A program made the translations under genes and the position numbers. The notes beneath the pieces were generated by a model. The model searched no databases and had not been told where the DNA came from. It saw only the letters and a program-made list of their open reading frames with translations. Shown piece after piece: positions 6,079 through 8,484 of a DNA stretch of 8,484 bases. The stretch's first letter is position 1; each line of letters starts with the position of its first letter. Origin of the DNA: Betaproteobacteria bacterium (GTDB taxonomy: Bacteria > Pseudomonadota > Gammaproteobacteria > Burkholderiales > Rhodocyclaceae); assembly GCA_016880375.1 (NCBI GenBank), contig JAEHDO010000199.1:1-8484 (forward strand). Reading direction: 5' to 3'.

Positions 6079-7434
6079 ATGGACCACCGTGCTTTGAATG
6101 CAGGCTTTTCCCCGCTCAAACTGAAACTCCTGGCGGCAAGCGTCGCTGCCGTCTTCACCGCCGGCCTGGCCGGCTGCGTCGGCGGGCCGACCCGGGGTGC
6201 CGATACCACGGGCATCGACTGGAACAAGGTTCCGGCCACGAAACTGGTCTTGTACTACCCCGGCAAATCTTCCTACGAATGGCTGCGCGATCCGGCGGCG
6301 CACAAGGGCGCCGCCAGCGAGACGGCGCGCGGCGATTCCTGCGTCTCCTGCCACGACGACGCCAAGGAAGAGCAGCGCCAGGGTGCCAAGATCCTCAGGG
6401 GGAACCATCCCCTCGAACCGATCGCCCTGCCGGGCAAACCCGGCCATGTGGATATGAACGTCCAGGCGGCCTACGACGACAAGAATGCCTATTTCCGCTA
6501 CCAGTGGAAGGGCAGCAACGACATCGAGTATCCCTACTATCGCTACGACGGCAAGGAATGGAAGGTCTATGGCGGCCCGCGCCTCGACAAGCCCGTCCAG
6601 GAAGGCAAGCAGCCCGCCATTTACGAAACGCGTCTGTCCATGATGGTGGACGACGGCAAGGTGCCGATGTTCAAGGAGCAGGGCTGCTGGCTCACCTGCC
6701 ATGAAGGCGAGCGCGACCTGAACCCCGCCACCAATGCCGATGTGGCGGCCAATGCGGCGATGAAGGCCTACAAGAAGTCCGACGTGCGCAAGTACCTGCC
6801 GGCTTCGCGCAGCAACCCTTCCGACTGGAAGACCGGCAAGTCGCCGGAGGAGATCGCGAAAATCAAGGCGGCCGGCGGCTTCGCCGACCTGATCCAGTGG
6901 CGCGGCCACCGCACCAACCCCGTCGGCGGCACCGACGATGGCTATGTGCTCGAGTGGCGCAATTTCGATGACGGCAAGAACCACTTCGCCTCGAACCTGG
7001 ACGCGGCCACCAAGCAGCCGAAGTTCATGTTCGATGCCGGCAAGTTCGGCTCGAAGGCGGTCACCGCCGACCAGGTGCGCACGAAGGACAACTTCCTCAT
7101 CAAGGGCGTCAATGCCGTGCCCTTCGATCCGAATGCCGGCTGGAAAGCGGGCGACATGCTGCCGCGCTATGCCCTGCAGCCGGCGGACGCCAGCGGTTCC
7201 GCCGCCGACAACAAGGGCTTCGGCACCTGGAAGGACGGCATGTGGACGGTCGTCATCGTACGCCCGCTGAACCTGGCCAATGCCGACGACAAGGCGCTGA
7301 AGCCGGGCGGCGTGGTCAGCGTGGGCTTCGCCCTGCACGACGACAACATCACCACGCGCGGCCATTACGTGTCCTACGTCAAGACCGTCGGCATCGGCGC
7401 CAAGGCCGACATCATGGCGGTGAAGCTGCCCTGA
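6079..7434 (+). CDS. EB_dh-domain (ethylbenzene dehydrogenase-related) c-type haem lipoprotein
   Basis: A 451-residue exported protein. The N-terminus has a long n-region, a hydrophobic core and lipobox LAGC with Cys33, so it is predicted to be a lipoprotein; Val at +2 does not signal inner-membrane retention. A haem c site CVSCH lies at 88-92. Residues from about 120 to the end resemble the EB_dh / cytochrome c-552 / DMSO-reductase-like haem-binding domain (PF09459): VDMNVQAAYDDKNAYFRYQW, RLSMMVDDGKVPMF, DLIQWRGHRTNPVGG and DGMWTVVIVRPLN. A second site, CWLTCH (203-208), has three residues between the cysteines (CX3CH). The family includes EbdC-like electron-transfer subunits of molybdoenzymes, but no molybdoenzyme gene is visible here. 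Likely role: envelope electron carrier feeding or fed by the cytochromes downstream. It is the first gene of the sigma-54 operon. The domain call is from remembered motifs. Confidence 0.85.
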   Translation: MDHRALNAGFSPLKLKLLAASVAAVFTAGLAGCVGGPTRGADTTGIDWNKVPATKLVLYYPGKSSYEWLRDPAAHKGAASETARGDSCVSCHDDAKEEQRQGAKILRGNHPLEPIALPGKPGHVDMNVQAAYDDKNAYFRYQWKGSNDIEYPYYRYDGKEWKVYGGPRLDKPVQEGKQPAIYETRLSMMVDDGKVPMFKEQGCWLTCHEGERDLNPATNADVAANAAMKAYKKSDVRKYLPASRSNPSDWKTGKSPEEIAKIKAAGGFADLIQWRGHRTNPVGGTDDGYVLEWRNFDDGKNHFASNLDAATKQPKFMFDAGKFGSKAVTADQVRTKDNFLIKGVNAVPFDPNAGWKAGDMLPRYALQPADASGSAADNKGFGTWKDGMWTVVIVRPLNLANADDKALKPGGVVSVGFALHDDNITTRGHYVSYVKTVGIGAKADIMAVKLP

Positions 7435-7446
7435 TCCGGCTTGTTC

Positions 7447-7468
7447 CCGGCCGTCGCGCGACGGCCGG
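7447..7468. repeat. 22-base perfect palindrome between cytochrome genes
   Basis: Each half reads CCGGCCGTCGC and its reverse complement, meeting at 7457/7458. As RNA it would form a nine-pair GC-rich stem with a GCGC loop. It begins 13 bases after the EB_dh gene stop and ends 33 bases before the next start. No U-run follows, so it is more likely an RNA-processing, stability or partial-attenuation element than a full terminator. Confidence 0.7.
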
Positions 7469-7501
7469 CAAATACTATCAACCCTGTATGGAGAACCCGA
7501 A

Positions 7502-7846
7502 ATGAAGCTTCGCACCCGCCCCCTGATCGCGCTCGCCGCCCTCTTCGGCCTGTGTCTGTCCGTGCCGGCCTTTGCCCAGCTCGATGCCGAAGCCGCGGAA
7601 AACATCTTCAAGGAAAACGACTGCCACAAGTGCCATCACGCCACGAAGGCGAAGAAGGGCCCGTCCCTGAAGAAGATCGCCGCCAAGTACAAGGAGAAGA
7701 AGCTCGACGAGAAGGAAGCCATCAAGCACATGACCGCCGGGCAGAAAGTGAAGCTGGACGACGGCAAGGAAGAGGATCACAAGATCATCGACACCAAGGA
7801 CGTCAAGGTGCAGACGAACGTGGCGAGATGGATGCTTTCGCACTGA
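7502..7846 (+). CDS. Small periplasmic monohaem cytochrome c
   Basis: A 114-residue class I-like cytochrome c. Residues 1-25 form a Sec signal peptide (positive start, hydrophobic core, cleavage after AFA), leaving a mature protein of about 89 residues. The single haem site is CHKCH (41-45), followed by KGPSLKKIAAKYK, a typical class I helix context. The usual MPP-type sixth-ligand loop is absent; candidates are His93 in EEDHKIIDTKD, Met77 or Met111. The mature protein is very rich in lysine, which suits docking to acidic partners. GGAG at 7490-7493, 8 bases before ATG 7502, fixes the start. It lies 67 bases after the EB_dh gene and 26 bases before the multihaem gene, all in one direction and probably under the same sigma-54 promoter. 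Likely a soluble electron shuttle between the flanking cytochromes. Confidence 0.9.
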   Translation: MKLRTRPLIALAALFGLCLSVPAFAQLDAEAAENIFKENDCHKCHHATKAKKGPSLKKIAAKYKEKKLDEKEAIKHMTAGQKVKLDDGKEEDHKIIDTKDVKVQTNVARWMLSH

Positions 7847-7858
7847 CATAAACGAAAT

Positions 7859-7865
7859 AGGGAGG
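7859..7865 (+). promoter_or_regulatory. Ribosome binding site of the multihaem cytochrome gene
   Basis: AGGGAGG lies 7 bases before ATG 7873. It is strong and decides the start of the open frame that runs off the window. Confidence 0.85.
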
Positions 7866-7872
7866 CGGGACC

Positions 7873-8484
7873 ATGAAGAGGGGATCGTTCCTGGGGCTGT
7901 TCCTGGCCGGCGCCGCCTGCCTCGCCCTCCTGGCGCCGGCGTCGGTCCTCGCCGAAACCGCCAGGCTCGACAATGCCGGCTGTCTCGAATGCCACGACAG
8001 CAGCAGGAAGAAGATCGAGGTGCCGGGCAAGGACGACGAGAAGCGCGTCCTTGCCCACATCAACGCCGGCAAATTCGGCAAGGGCATCCACGGCGACATG
8101 CAGTGCGTCGCCTGCCACAAGGAGATCACCGACAAAAAGGCCAACCACGCCAAGGCCAAGGGCATCAAGCCGGCCAACTGCGTCGATTGCCACCAGGCCC
8201 TGTGGGAAACCGCCAGGCAGCAGCCAGGCGCCGAGGAGAAGAACCGCCTCGGCCTGGTCGTCCGCAACATCGAAGCCTACAAGAACTCCTTCCACGCCAA
8301 GCCGGACAAGGACGATCCCTCGCGTCCGATGGCGACCTGCGAGGATTGCCACAGCTCACACGAATTCAACGTGCCGCCCAAGGGCAGCGAGCGGCGCACC
8401 GCCTGGCACAAGACGATCCCCGACACCTGCGGCGCGAAATGCCACGAAGACCAGCTGGAGGCCTATTCCGCCTCCGTCCACGGC
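7873..8484 (+). CDS. Multihaem cytochrome c3-like protein (3' truncated)
   Basis: The frame is open from ATG 7873 to the window end: 204 residues, no stop reached. Residues 1-27 are a Sec signal peptide (MKRGSF, hydrophobic core, cleavage after VLA). Haem sites are CLECH (37-41), CVACH (78-82), CVDCH (103-107), CEDCH (156-160) and CGAKCH (186-191), the last with three residues between the cysteines. Free histidines (62, 73, 92, 141, 163, 179, 203) stand near the haem motifs and could give bis-His ligation, as is usual in such proteins. Segments such as GIHGDMQCVACH and AYSASVHG resemble the repeating pattern of cytochrome c3-type multihaem proteins of anaerobic respiration; more haems probably lie beyond the window. 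Expected place is the periplasm, possibly membrane-linked through a downstream partner that cannot be seen. It is the third gene of the cytochrome operon. The exact family cannot be fixed from this part. Confidence 0.88.
   Translation, partial: MKRGSFLGLFLAGAACLALLAPASVLAETARLDNAGCLECHDSSRKKIEVPGKDDEKRVLAHINAGKFGKGIHGDMQCVACHKEITDKKANHAKAKGIKPANCVDCHQALWETARQQPGAEEKNRLGLVVRNIEAYKNSFHAKPDKDDPSRPMATCEDCHSSHEFNVPPKGSERRTAWHKTIPDTCGAKCHEDQLEAYSASVHG

Noticed and set aside
5887..7629. Open frame of about 580 codons on the minus strand opposite the EB_dh cytochrome gene
   Set aside because: It crosses the promoter region and a well-supported exported haem protein gene, and its translation shows no family motifs. 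It is an effect of codon bias.
6079..7846. Ethylbenzene or other hydrocarbon dehydrogenase locus
   Set aside because: Only the haem-domain similarity points that way. No molybdopterin subunit, iron-sulfur subunit or chaperone gene is present in the window.

Overview
The window is GC-rich and looks like the chromosome of a betaproteobacterium, probably a respiratory generalist of the Rhodocyclales or a neighbouring group. This placement is inferred from base composition, protein style and gene content (a Gx-transporter/LON-domain/MutY neighbourhood, dCache-type signalling and multiheme cytochromes). No rRNA, tRNA, IS element or CRISPR array was seen. No gene-free gap exceeds 300 bases.

Left part (1-2708), housekeeping: the 3' end of a membrane protein of the Gx transporter / heptaprenyl diphosphate synthase component I family; a LON substrate-binding-domain protein that starts two bases after it, probably at TTG; mutY on the opposite strand, converging on the LON gene with an 8-base overlap; and, divergent from mutY across a short AT-richer gap, an FMN-binding flavin reductase.

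Middle part (2783-5935), signalling: a membrane sensor histidine kinase with a dCache_3-like extracytoplasmic sensor, then a three-domain NtrC-type response regulator (receiver, AAA+ with intact GAFTGA loop, Fis-type HTH). They form a tight two-gene unit.

Right part (5936-8484), electron transport: a 143-base gap holds a textbook sigma-54 promoter (GG-N10-GC spacing). About 98 and 118 bases upstream of its predicted start are two related 18-base sites, 20 bases apart, suited to binding an enhancer-binding protein. The promoter drives a cytochrome operon: an EB_dh-domain (ethylbenzene-dehydrogenase-related) haem lipoprotein with one CXXCH and one CX3CH motif; a small lysine-rich monohaem cytochrome c; and a multihaem cytochrome c3-like protein cut by the window end (four CXXCH plus one CX3CH so far). 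A 22-base perfect palindrome separates the first two.

The working model, which is inference, is a self-contained module: the kinase senses an extracytoplasmic small molecule, phosphorylates the adjacent sigma-54 activator, and this switches on a periplasmic/envelope electron-transfer chain. The ligand and the terminal electron donor or acceptor cannot be read from the sequence.
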